Below, piece after piece: positions 22,901-34,900 of a DNA stretch of 64,000 nt (its first letter is position 1; every line of letters starts with the position of its first letter). The position numbers were made by a program, and so were the translations under genes. The notes beneath the pieces are model-generated. The model made no database searches, was not told the DNA's origin, and worked only from the letters and a program-made list of their open reading frames with translations. Origin of the DNA: Beroe forskalii (lineage: Eukaryota; Ctenophora; Nuda; Beroida; Beroidae). Where the stretch lies: contig WFMF01000358.1 in NCBI GenBank assembly GCA_011033025.1, positions 62,001 to 126,000 of the forward strand, in the 5' to 3' direction.

Positions 22901-25900
22901 ATAGAGCGATAGTGTTGCTTATGGGGTAAAACTACACAAATATCACTCTATAAAGCGTTGGCATGCTTCGAAGGACATCTGTCCTACCACAACGAATCGG
23001 AGATGTTACTGATCCATACTGACTCTATCTCACAGATAACAACTCAATAAAGACTGCCTCTCTGCGTTACCATGACAATCTCATTATACTCGCGGATTGA
23101 CTGCTAGTTTAAACTCAACTAATCATAGCTCCAATAATAAGCAATGTGGGGGCGGAAGCTATGAACTCAAATGATTATTAGATTTTAACAGCCCTGCACA
23201 AAAGTTACGCAGCAACAAAATCAAAACAACATTAATCAGAAATGAACGCGCGCGCAATTAATCTGCACGCGCACTTTACCTTTCTGCGCACGCGTTGCGA
23301 TGGGGCGTGAGCGTGACGTACAAAAAACAAACGCGATCTGCGACTTTTTAAGTAAGACCCATGTCATGTACACACAACCAGGATCATTTGACATCACCTG
23401 ATTAGTACAATAATTGCATTAACAAGTTTTATATTGAAAGTTTTCAAGTTGAGCTGTGTTCAGACTTCTGCTATATTTTAGTGTATTTCATATTAATTTA
23501 TTGAGGCACATGCCAGCGCCCTTAGGGCGTTTTCAATAATGAAAAAATCAGATGCGATACGCGAGAAGACACCTCGAATGTTCTCATGTACCACTGGGAC
23601 CATTCGCTCGAGCGATTACCTTAGTGGTAGAAATTAAGAAGTGTACTATTTAAGGCAGTAAGCGATTTTACTACCTTAAATAGTACACTCCTTAAATTCT
23701 ACAAATCTTAATTTCTACCTACCGTAATTTTTACAATACCAAAATTTTAGAAAATTTTGCTAAAGTAAAGATTTATAAATTTATACCTATCTTTTCTTTC
23801 ACTACAATATTAAGCATTCTATTTTCTCTCAAAACAGGTTCAGAATTTTTCAGCAAAAGCATCAGTGCAGACAAAATCAAATTTGATATGATAAACAATT
23901 ATCACTCGATAAAAATTATAGGCATTTCTTCAGCTTCTTCGTCTTCATTGACCCGTTTGTTAATCTGTTTCTCTAGAACGCATAGTTTTACTTTTGTCTA
24001 TTTCATAGATTCCAAATAATCAAATAGATTGAATTCAATGAAAAAAAAATCTGCCCTCTTCTTGTTTTCATATCGGTATTTTTGGCTGAAAATTGGTGAA
24101 ACGACGTGAAATTTAGTCCTTATAGATTTGCCTGATTTTTGGAGAAATTTTACTGCCTTAATTAGTACACTTCTTAATTAGTACGTCCTTAATAAATACA
24201 CTTCTTAATTTCTACCACTAAGGTAACGAATATCGAATATCGAATAGTAGCAAAAGCTAAGTATTCGATATTTGATTAGGGGTGCGTTATGAGTTAACTG
24301 GGTATGTTATGAGTTGATTGGAGTATGTTATGAATTGATTGGGGTATGTCATGAGGTCATTAGGGTATGTCATGAGGGTCAGTGGTGTAGTGGTATCGAT
24401 TGTTCAATGCAATGAAGTGACTATCTGAAGTGGACAGAGAAGTGGTTGAAAACTTGTAGGAAATCTTCAAATATTATTTCAACATCATGAATTACATCGT
24501 CGATTTCTCTGCGGCTTTAGTAAGATGGTGGAATATCAATGAATGAAGCCTAATTGGTTACCAGGATGCTTACCAACCCTGCAGCAAAGGAACTAAAAGT
24601 TGTACGTTTGCCAGAAAACTCTTCGTGATGTTTTTTGTTACAAATTTTGGCTTATTTTCACAAAATATGATTGTTAATTAATTGTGAAAAGTTTTAAAAC
24701 ATTGAAGTATGAAGAATTTAGTACTTAAAGTTAGTACGACGATAAGAAAATAGAGTAGAGTTTCTGAGTATATTTGAAAATAATTCCTGACCTGTAAGAT
24801 GAATTCAAGTTATCTAGCTTGGTAATTTGGTATACCAATGACCAATGTCAGTCTTCTGGGATGTTCAGATTACAATATTAGGTACTGACATGAGTTGATC
24901 AGATTGCAGCACTTCTGTTCTGTGGTTTGTAGATAACAATATACCTTAACCTCCAATATTTTAGTCGTGTAAAAATATAATCGGAATTATTATAGTCGTA
25001 AAATGTTAGTCACAGAGGGTCTGGGCATATAGTCGGCCGAAATTTTAGTCGGCATTTTCGGCGATTTATAGCCTCAAATTTCTTTTTTCAAAGCGTTTTT
25101 TTTAAATAAATTTCTTTGATTTCTGATTGTCGAAAATCGTAAATTTTAGTGAAGCTGACTGAGTACATCCCTACAACCCACTTACTTCTCAAAAAACTAT
25201 ATCGAATGTTAAAATGACGTCATAACAATCCATTTTCAGACCAGTTTGCTCTCTCATAATATGCTAAAGTGCAATAAACTATACAAATTATGATTGTAAA
25301 AGTAAAGTCTGCGGTTTCTATAGTCGGTAATAATTATGGTTTGCCGAATTTATAGTCGAAATTCGAATTTTGACTAAAAAATAGGCCGACTATAATTTCG
25401 GAGGTTAAGGTAAGTCAACAAGTTAAATTAAGTCGGGATATCAAAGTTCGAATGATATACACATTCTGCATATTTTAATATTTTTCATAATCACTAAAAA
25501 ATTGCTATGATCAAAAATGTTTGTTGGATTACAACGTAAGCATTCTCTAGAAAGTTTTCTTCCTTTTTAGTACTCCTTAGTCATTATCAAGTATATAAGA
25601 CTATGAAAGGTTTCAGAGTTTCAGGTGTCTGTTGTATGCCATTATCTCATTATCAATGCTCTTATTTTGTACCTTATGTTCTGCACAAAAGTCCTGTTCC
25701 TTGTTATGATGATGAGTGGTGTAAGGATAGCGTTCAGCAGGGGCAACATTGTCGACACAATAGCATCAACTCTGAAAATGGACCCAAGCACATCAGCTCC
25801 GTTGGGACTGGACACTATTCTGGAGTACCTAATGTAAATGCCTATGGTAGCCAATGTAAGTGCAGAGTTGCACAACAGGAATACAGCTGCCAGCATCATG

Positions 25901-28900
25901 ACTGTGGTGTTGATGTGCCCCCAATCTTTGAGATCCAGGAGCCCGGTGGTCTCCTCCTCCTCCTCTCCTCTGCGTCTCCTCAACACCACAACCTGCACCA
26001 CGACACTCACCAGCACTACGATCCCCGGTATCAGGAACCAGAGGCTGAGGAGAACGAGCTGTGTGGCAGTGGCAGCTGCGTAGAAGGTGCCGTGATGCTC
26101 GGTTAGCACCATTGCTAGTGAGCTCCCCGGGAAGAGAAGCATTCCGTCAAAGTTAAATGTCTTAACCCAGTCCAATAAGAAGTTTCTGAAGCTACCATCA
26201 TCAACCATCTTCCAGACATCAAAAGCAGTAAGGGATTGGGCTAGCAACAAATGTGTTATCCCAACTACAATGACAACTTTCAGATTCATCCGGTAGAAAG
26301 GAGCACATATCTTGATACATCTCAACACAGCCAGGATAGAGTTGAGCAGGATTGAGAAGCAGTAGCCACCCAGCCCCACCACCCTGTAAACCACCATGCT
26401 CCACCACATGATGGAGTGTCTGTGGTGCCCAGGCGACCACGCCATCACGCCAGCACTAAAGACAAGGTGTCCCAGGGCAGTGGCGATATCAGAGGCTGCT
26501 ATGAGAAGGAAGAGGAAGAAGGTGATAGTGCCTCTGTTCTTGAGGTAGTGCCACACTACCACGGTGTTCAGCAGGAGGATGAGTACACACAGGGCACTGC
26601 TGAAGGGAGCTACCGGACTGTAAGCTGCCTTGAAAAGCTCATCTAAAAACTCAAATGGCGGTGTGGAGGGCTGCATTGAAGTGGTGGCGATGTTTTCTTC
26701 AGATGGTATCATTGTTGGAGCTATTGTTGTCGCATCAAGTATAAGTTGAGACTGCTTATCATCATGCATGGTAGTCGAAATAATGGTGTCTCTTGGACAA
26801 TGACGTATATATTGGAAAACGTAAGTAGAAAGAAAGAGCCAGGAATAACATTTCCGTAGATTTATTTAAGATAAATTTTCCGTATGAGATTATTTTTGCT
26901 GCCTACGCCCGACAATCGCGTCAGCTTCTCAACCTAAATTTTCGCTTGCCACCACATATCACGTGGCAACATGGTTTTTCTCCTGACCTATCATTAGAAT
27001 GGACACTTATATAAGACTGTACGAATAAAGTGCAGTCTTATATTACAGCAGGAAGTGATTAATACAACTTAGAAATATAAATTGTGCAGATACTTGATAT
27101 CATAAACAGCTGAATGATCTCGGTAGCGTTGAATGATCAGTGAATTACCAAAACAGGAACGAAATCAAATCAGCATTATAGTTAGACAGGAATGATCGAG
27201 CGCGCAGTTAATCTGCACGTGCACTTTTTCCTCTGCGCGCGCGTTGCCATGGGGCGTGACGTACAAAGAAAAAACACAATCTGCGGCTTTATAAGTAAGA
27301 CTAGCAGGCCCGTTGGGCCTGCTAATACGGGCATAGATCCGTTTGCCACTTTGTCCAGGCGCCAGTCTAATGCAGGTCTAGCGCCGGTTTAATGCAGGTC
27401 TAACGCCAGTCTAGTGCAGGTCTAATGCAGGTTTGGCGCCGGTTTTGTGCAGGTTTAGCGCGGGGCCAGCGCTAGTCTAATGCAGGTCCTGTGCATTCCA
27501 ATGCAGGTTAGTTACCACCGTTAGCCATGGTTACGTGCGTTAGGGACCACCGGTAACCATGGTAACGTCCGTTAGCTCCCATCGGTAACCATAGTAACAT
27601 ACGTTACTACGTTAGTGACCAGTGACCACCGTTAACCATGATAACCCACGTTAGTTACCATCGTAATCCACCTAAGTTACCACCGGTAACCATGATAACG
27701 TACGTTAGCTACCATCGGTAACCATGGTAACCCACGTTAGTTACCAGGTCGGTAACCATGGTAACGTACGTTAGTAACCACCGGTAACCATGGTAGCGTT
27801 CGTCAGTTACCACAGATAACCATGGTAATGTACGTAAGTTACCATCGGTAACCATGGTAACGAATGTTAGTTACCACCGGTAACAACGATGAAGTACGAT
27901 AGTTACCACCGGTAACCATTATTTATTATTATTATGAAGAGTCATGGGGCATAGAATTGAACATGCTAAACCTGCATGAAACCGGCGCGAAACCCGCATT
28001 GGAATGGCGTTGCACCTGCATTAAAACAAAGCCAAACATTCATGAAAAAGACGTCAAACCTGCATAATTCAATCGGCGCCAAATCTGTATGAAATGCATA
28101 AGTAATATTGAGATAGCATCCTATGTGCATTGGACCAGCGCTGCACCCGCGCTAAACCAGCGCTGGACCTGCACCAAACCGGCGCTAGACCTGCATTAGA
28201 GTGGCACTAGACTGGCACAAGACCTGCATTAAACCGGCGCTAGACCTGCATTGCACCAGCGCTGTACCCGCGCTCAACCGGCGCTGGACCTGCACCAAAC
28301 TGGCGCCAGATTTGGCAGACCTGCATTATCTGTGAATCGAGGACTAAATCCCGCACCGGGGTAAACTTCCGGACAAAACTGAAAGTGGCGAAAGATTCCG
28401 GTATTGGCGTTTGGATAGCGGCAAACGCATTGGATCCGTTTGCCACTTTGTCCAGGCGCCAGTCTAATGCAGGTCTAGCGCCGGTTTAATGCAGGTTCCA
28501 ACGCCAGTCTAGTGGTATCTAATGCAGGTTTGGCGCCGGTTTTGTGCAGGTTTAGCGCCGGTTTAGCGCGGGGCCAGCGCTAGTCTAATGCAGGTCCTGT
28601 GCATTCCAATGCAGGTTAGTTACCACCGTTAGCCATGGTTACGTGTTAGGGACCACTGGTAACCATGGTAACGTCCGTTAGTCTATCGGTAACCATAGTA
28701 ACATACGTTACTACGTTAGTGACCAGTGACCACCGTTAACCATGATAACCCACGTTAGTTACCATCGTAATCCACCTAAGTTACCACCGGTAACCATGAT
28801 AACGTACGTTAGCTACCATCGGTAACCATGGTAACCCACGTTAGTTACCAGGTCGGTAACCATGGTAACGTACGTTAGTAACCACCGGTAACCATGGTAG

Positions 28901-31900
28901 CGTTCGTCAGTTACCACAGATAACCCGCACTTCAAAGCAACTAAATACTTTTTTACCGCATCAAAAATTCCAATCAGATAAAAAGTTACGCAGCAATCTG
29001 GGGTTGTGTTGAAAAACACACTTTGGATATACCAACATTTGACTCAATAGTTGCTGGTACCGAACGCAACCTCTCAGCTTCGGTTCCTTGTTTAACATGT
29101 CGTTCAGCGAGGACATCCACCTAGCTCGCCAGGCTAGGCCATATACAAACAACCATAGGGACAAATGTTGGTTTTATACCTTAAGGATCTTGAAGACATT
29201 TCCTTGCGTTTGAAATTAGATAATATCAACACAGTACTATAATCTTCGATCTTGATGTTATATAAGCTAGTCTTTATGTGAGAGAGGGGGCGGAAGAACC
29301 GACCATCAACTACGATCTCACCAGACTACGGAACAAATCTGGGGTTGTGTTGAGAACGTACTCAACGAACTCAACGTACTCAACGTACTCAAAACTGTAC
29401 AGTTTTATCACTTTCAGTACAGTTTTATCACTTTCATATACGTTGCTATTTTCTTGCTCTCTTATCGCAACGCTTATCAGTTAAAGATTTGCAATTGCTG
29501 GGCATCAGCAACCCTGTGTAGCATTGAAATGCGTACAAGTACATCGCAGTCGGACCCTGAGGACTTCGAGAAATTGAAGAAGAGCAGTGTGGATCACATC
29601 CAGGAGGCACTGTAGAGCCTTCGGTGTGGAGAGGACGGGGCAACTCAGCCCCTTCGCAATCAGCAAGCTGAAGAAAGACAGATTGTCCGAGTTATTGCTT
29701 GATACACTCTGTATGCTGGATGACCTGACGTGTAGTGTTGTGACAGCCATTTTGCCCCCGTGGTGTGAATTGCCGAGCTTCTGAAGCTCACAGGAAGATC
29801 ATCTCGCTCCAGTCAGAGCTGCTGGAGTGCAAGCAGAGAAGTTGGACTCAGTCAAGACTGTAGTAGTACAGTCATCAGTGTGTGAGACCGTGAAAGAAGA
29901 TGAAATCCTTCAGTGCAGTTGTCCAGAGTAGTACAGAGGCTCACAGAAGCCATTGAGCCAGTCTGGTGCTGAAGAAAGTCGTTCAGGACGTCGTTAAGAC
30001 GAAGACGCAGAACGTCATGATTTTCGGACTGAGTGACGAGGCGAATGAGGACATCGAGTGCCAAGGTCAGCGAGCTGTTCGATGCGTTGGGGAGAAACCA
30101 CGAATCGACGTCTGCAGAGTGGGGAAACATGTTCCCGGTGGATCACCGAGACCGGTGAAGGTAGTGACAACGTCCTCCACCGTAGCAGATCAGCTGATGC
30201 AGAAGGGAGAGACTCAGTCATCTGGAGAAGTACAAGAGGGTGTATGTGAATCCTGACCGTTCACCGGAGCAGAGGGAGGAACGCAGGGAGCTGGTGAAGG
30301 AGGTCAAGCGGTTAACGGATTTGGACAAGGACAAGCGTCACTACATCAGGAATGGGAAGGTGTGCAGTGTCGCCCGGTCAGCAACTTGATAGCGGCGCGT
30401 ATGTGTGGTTTTTGAAACGTGTGTTTGAGTTTGAATCCTGGATTTTAACATGTGTTTTTGTGTGGACAGTAGGAGAATTAACTTGGCGTTCAAGTGGGCG
30501 GACACAAAAACTTAATTGTTTTCCCAATCATTTCAACTCTTCCCGGTGTTTTATTAGCAGCACTTCCACACTTGTTTATATGATTCCTTGATTGGCGTGC
30601 AGCACCCAATTTTTGGGTCGATTTTAATGTTTATTTACTGTATATTATTTTTGTTTAGAAGCCCTCTGCGGTACCCTTCATGGGTTTTCAAACAAACAAA
30701 CATCATTAAACAGAAATGAACGCGCGCAAGCAATATATAACCATAGCAACGCGCGCGCATATATCCATACTGCACGTGCACGCTTCAAAATGTGTCTACA
30801 AAATACATAGACAAGCGCCTGTCGGGTCCATTTTGGGATACTGCCCGAGAGATGTATCGGATACATTGTATCCGGTTTTGGCCCGAACCCGTAGGGCGAG
30901 GGTCTAAACCAATATGGACCCGCATGAAAACGTCAGAGGGTTCCATAAAAAGACAAAAACGTTACTACGTACAATATACAGAGGGTGCGGAATTATATTA
31001 GAGACTAGTAGGCCCATTGGGCCTGCAAATACACAGCTCACTCGGCGCTGCTACGCAGCATCTCGTTCGCAAATTGCAAACCCTTAAATTAATATTGATT
31101 GAATAATTTTTACCGCATCGAAAGATACCATTCAGATCAAAAGTTACGGAGCACCGAAATCAAAACAGCATTCAACCGAAATGAATGCGCGCGCAATTAA
31201 TCTTCACGTGCATTGTCCCCACTGCGCGCGCGTTGCCATGGGGTGTGGCGTACAAAGAAACAGAAAATGCGGTTTTATATCAGAGACTAGCAGTTCCATT
31301 GGGCTTGCAAATGAATACACAGCTCACTCGGTGCTGCTATGCAGTACCTCGCTCGCAAGCACCATCATTCAAATTGATTGATACTTTTTACCGCATATCA
31401 AATGTAACGGAGCAACGAAATCAAAACAGCATTAAACAGCAATGAACGCGCGCACGCAATAAATCTGCACGTGCACTTTTATCCTGCGTGCGTTACCATG
31501 GTGCTTGACGTACAAAAACATACAGAAAGCGCGATTTCATTAGTAAGAAGACTCGCAGGCCCGATGGGCCTGTAAATACACAGTTCACTCGGCGCTGCTA
31601 GTGCTACGCAGCACCTCTTTCGCAATTTTTAAACACAACAATTCAAGTTGATTGAATACTTTTAAGTTTTTACCGTACAAAGAATTCCAATCAGATCAAA
31701 AGTTACGGAGCAACAGAATTAAGCAGAAATGAATGCACGCGCGATTAATCTACACGTACACTTTTCCTTTCTGCGCACGCGTTGCCATGGGGCGTGACGT
31801 ACAAAAAACATACAGAAAGCACGATTTTATAAGTAAAAAGACTCGCAGGCCCGATGGGTCAGTAAAACTTTGTTTACTTACACAGCTCACTCGGCGCTGC

Positions 31901-34900
31901 TACGCAGCACCTCGTTCGCAAATTTTAAACACAACAATTTCAAGTTTCGATTGAATACTTTTTACCGCATCGAAGAATTCCAATCAGATGAAAAGTTATG
32001 GAGCAACGAAATCAAAACAGCAGTAAACAAATGAATACGCGCGCAATTCATCTGCACGTGAACTTTCCCCTCTGCGCGCGCGTTGCCATGGGGCGTGACG
32101 TACAAAAAACATACACGAAATGCGGAAATATAAGCAAGAAGATGATACAAAATACTAAAATAGTTTCGAAAAAGTAAATGAAGGTTTCCTGATTTCATAC
32201 CTAAGAAATACTGTACTCTCTTTTTCAGTAACCAAGTGCGAAGGTCTGGGAAAGCAGTTTACATCAACCAGATCCGCAACAACAACCAGGTGCACCTGTG
32301 GGCCATGGACCGGTGGGCTGTAGATGAGGAGAGGGACGGGGCCTTCCTGGTGCTGCCTCTCAAGAACGACGCTGACAAGGTGGTGGGCGTGGTCGGCTTA
32401 GACACCCTCCTCAGTAACAGCCCCACCCAATTCCTGCCACATGAGATAACCTTCATACAGGTACCCAGTTCCTTCCATATCAGATAACCTTCATACAGGT
32501 ACCCAGTCCCTGTCACACGAGATAACCTTCATACAGGTACCCAGTTCCTGTCACATGAGATAGCCTTCATTCAGGTACCCTGTTTCTGAAAAGTTTGAAA
32601 TCAGGAGCTTTCGAAAGTCATGTGATAATCATCACCACCCAGGTTCTCCCTAGTTCGGGAACCTTTGTCTCACCTCCTTATCACACAGAACGTTGTCCGT
32701 GAGTTGAGCAGCGGTTTCACCTACCTGGACTGCAGACACAAGTTCCAGCGGACGCTGATCAGTCTCCTGGAGGTTATTCCCAGGAAGGAGTCCGCCGTCC
32801 TGGCAGCGTCCTGCTACGTGGTCGAGCCTGTGCCTCACGTGAGTGGTTACTCGGTGCCACGTGATTTGTTAGGGATTCTTTAAGTTTATGAATTGGTCGA
32901 GCACACTTGTATTGTAGACCACAAAATAACTGAGAGATGGGTAAGTATTTGTCTCACCGGGTTAAGCATATGCTCATGTGATTATATAGCGAGATCATGT
33001 GTTGGAGAAGCTGACAGTGAACGCAAAATGTTAGATTTATTGTTTGTCAGGGTTCTCCTTGTTTTGCACTCTAAACTACATTCCCTACATTGTTCCTGAT
33101 AATAATTGGAGTAGGGGTTATTATCCATTTTCTTGTTATAACGACGCTCTAACCATGTATTAAATGTGAGGTTACGTTGTCCCCAGTCCCGTATAAAAGT
33201 ATACATCAGATTTTCTGTACAATTGTGAGAGTTGCTTTTATGTATTGTGAAGGTAGTATGATTCAGCTAGAATTAAGGTACATTGTTTTGTGTGAACTAT
33301 CGTTGTATATGTCATGTGACAACCCTGAAAGTATTTCTACCTTAGTACCTTGCACATGATTAAATTTATATGATCACTATACCTTTATATTTCACTGTAA
33401 CTTCCCCTCTGTCCCATTTCCTTACTCCCCTCTCCCAGATCCCCCCTGTCTTATCTTCTAACTCCCCTCTCCCAGGTCCCATCTTTCCTATCTTCTAACT
33501 CCCCTCTCCTAGAGCCCATCTTTCCTATTTCCTAACTCCCCTCTCCCAGGTCCCATCTTTCCTATCTTCTAACTCCCCTCTCCTAGAGCCCATCTTTCCT
33601 ATTTCCTAACTCCCCTCTCCCAGGTCCCATCTTTCCTATCTTCTAACTCCCCTCTCCTAGAGCCCATCTTTCCTATTTCCTAACTCCCCTCTCCCAGGTC
33701 CCATCTTTCCTATTTCCTAACTCCCCTCTCCCAGATCGCCCCTGTCCTATTTCCTAACTCCCCTCTCGCAGATCCCCTCTGTCCTACTTTCTAACTCTCC
33801 TCTCCCAGATCGCCCCTGTCCTATTTCCTAACTCCCCTTTCCCAGATCGCCCCTGTCCTATTTCCTAACTCCCCTTTCCCAGATCGCCCCTGCCCTATTT
33901 CCTAACTCCTCTCTCCAGATCCCCTCTGGTCCGCAAGACCCGGAGGCCCCCGAGACCCATGTGTTGCGACCCATCCTGTACCTGAACCCCAAGACAGGGA
34001 TGGTGGACGTGATGACGGGAGCTAACCGAGCCTCCATTCGACGGAGTGACAGCTCCTTTAGGTACTCGGAGGTCCCGGACATGGAAAATGCAGCCAACTT
34101 GGACGGGAAAAGGTACGCATTGCACGCATGTCGTGTGTGATAAATAGGCAGTTGAGATGCGCGGGATTATCACGGTATTTAGTGATGAATCTGTGAAATC
34201 AAACCGCCTGTTTTTCGCGCACTGCTTATAAGAAAATATAATAGGATGGTGGTTTCCGGTAGTGGCATGGATGATAGTGCATGATAAGTGTATTAGGGTG
34301 TTCCTTACATCCAATATTGCATGAGATTGGTTTTAGTGGGTAAGAAATTTTGCTGCATGCAACGTTTCAAAATTATTTTACCCTCACCCTTACTGCTCCC
34401 GGCTCCATCAGCTAGATTCAATTTCTAACCCCCCCCCCCATCTGCACACCTTGTACTCTCCTACAAATTACAATTCACGAAATCAAATTGCTCATATAGA
34501 ACGCTCCAGATTCCCTTGAAACACCCTTGAACATACCAAATTTCCCTTTACCCCTGGAAATACCAAACGCCTATTACAACCCCTTGAAAACACTGCCAGA
34601 AGTCCTGATGAGGATGATGATAATACTGTGGAGCCATATCCAGAAGAAGGGTAAGATACCCTCTAGTTACTGTCATGTGATACTTCACAGCTCTCTCATA
34701 CCTTTGTATCGCGTGATCCCAGAGCTAATTTCTCTTATAACTAAAATCCCCCTTTTTTTCCTGCCTAAAACCTTGACTTGATGCTTTATTACTTTATCGC
34801 CTAAAACTTAAGTTCTTTGCCTTTCTACTATTCACATCATTTTGAGCCAATTGCCCTATTTCTTTGATCCTCCTTAAATCATACCCCTCCCAATCTCATT

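Noticed and set aside
25603-26646. Several plus-strand frames, one of 167 residues with many His and Cys
   Set aside because: They are shadows of the GPCR gene on the minus strand, whose seven hydrophobic segments make it the real frame.
31181-31954. Repeated plus-strand frames of 60-86 residues
   Set aside because: Each sits in a different unit of repeat family R and is not conserved as a frame between units.
33895-34314. 139-residue minus-strand frame
   Set aside because: Antisense to the exon 33919-34112 and its donor.
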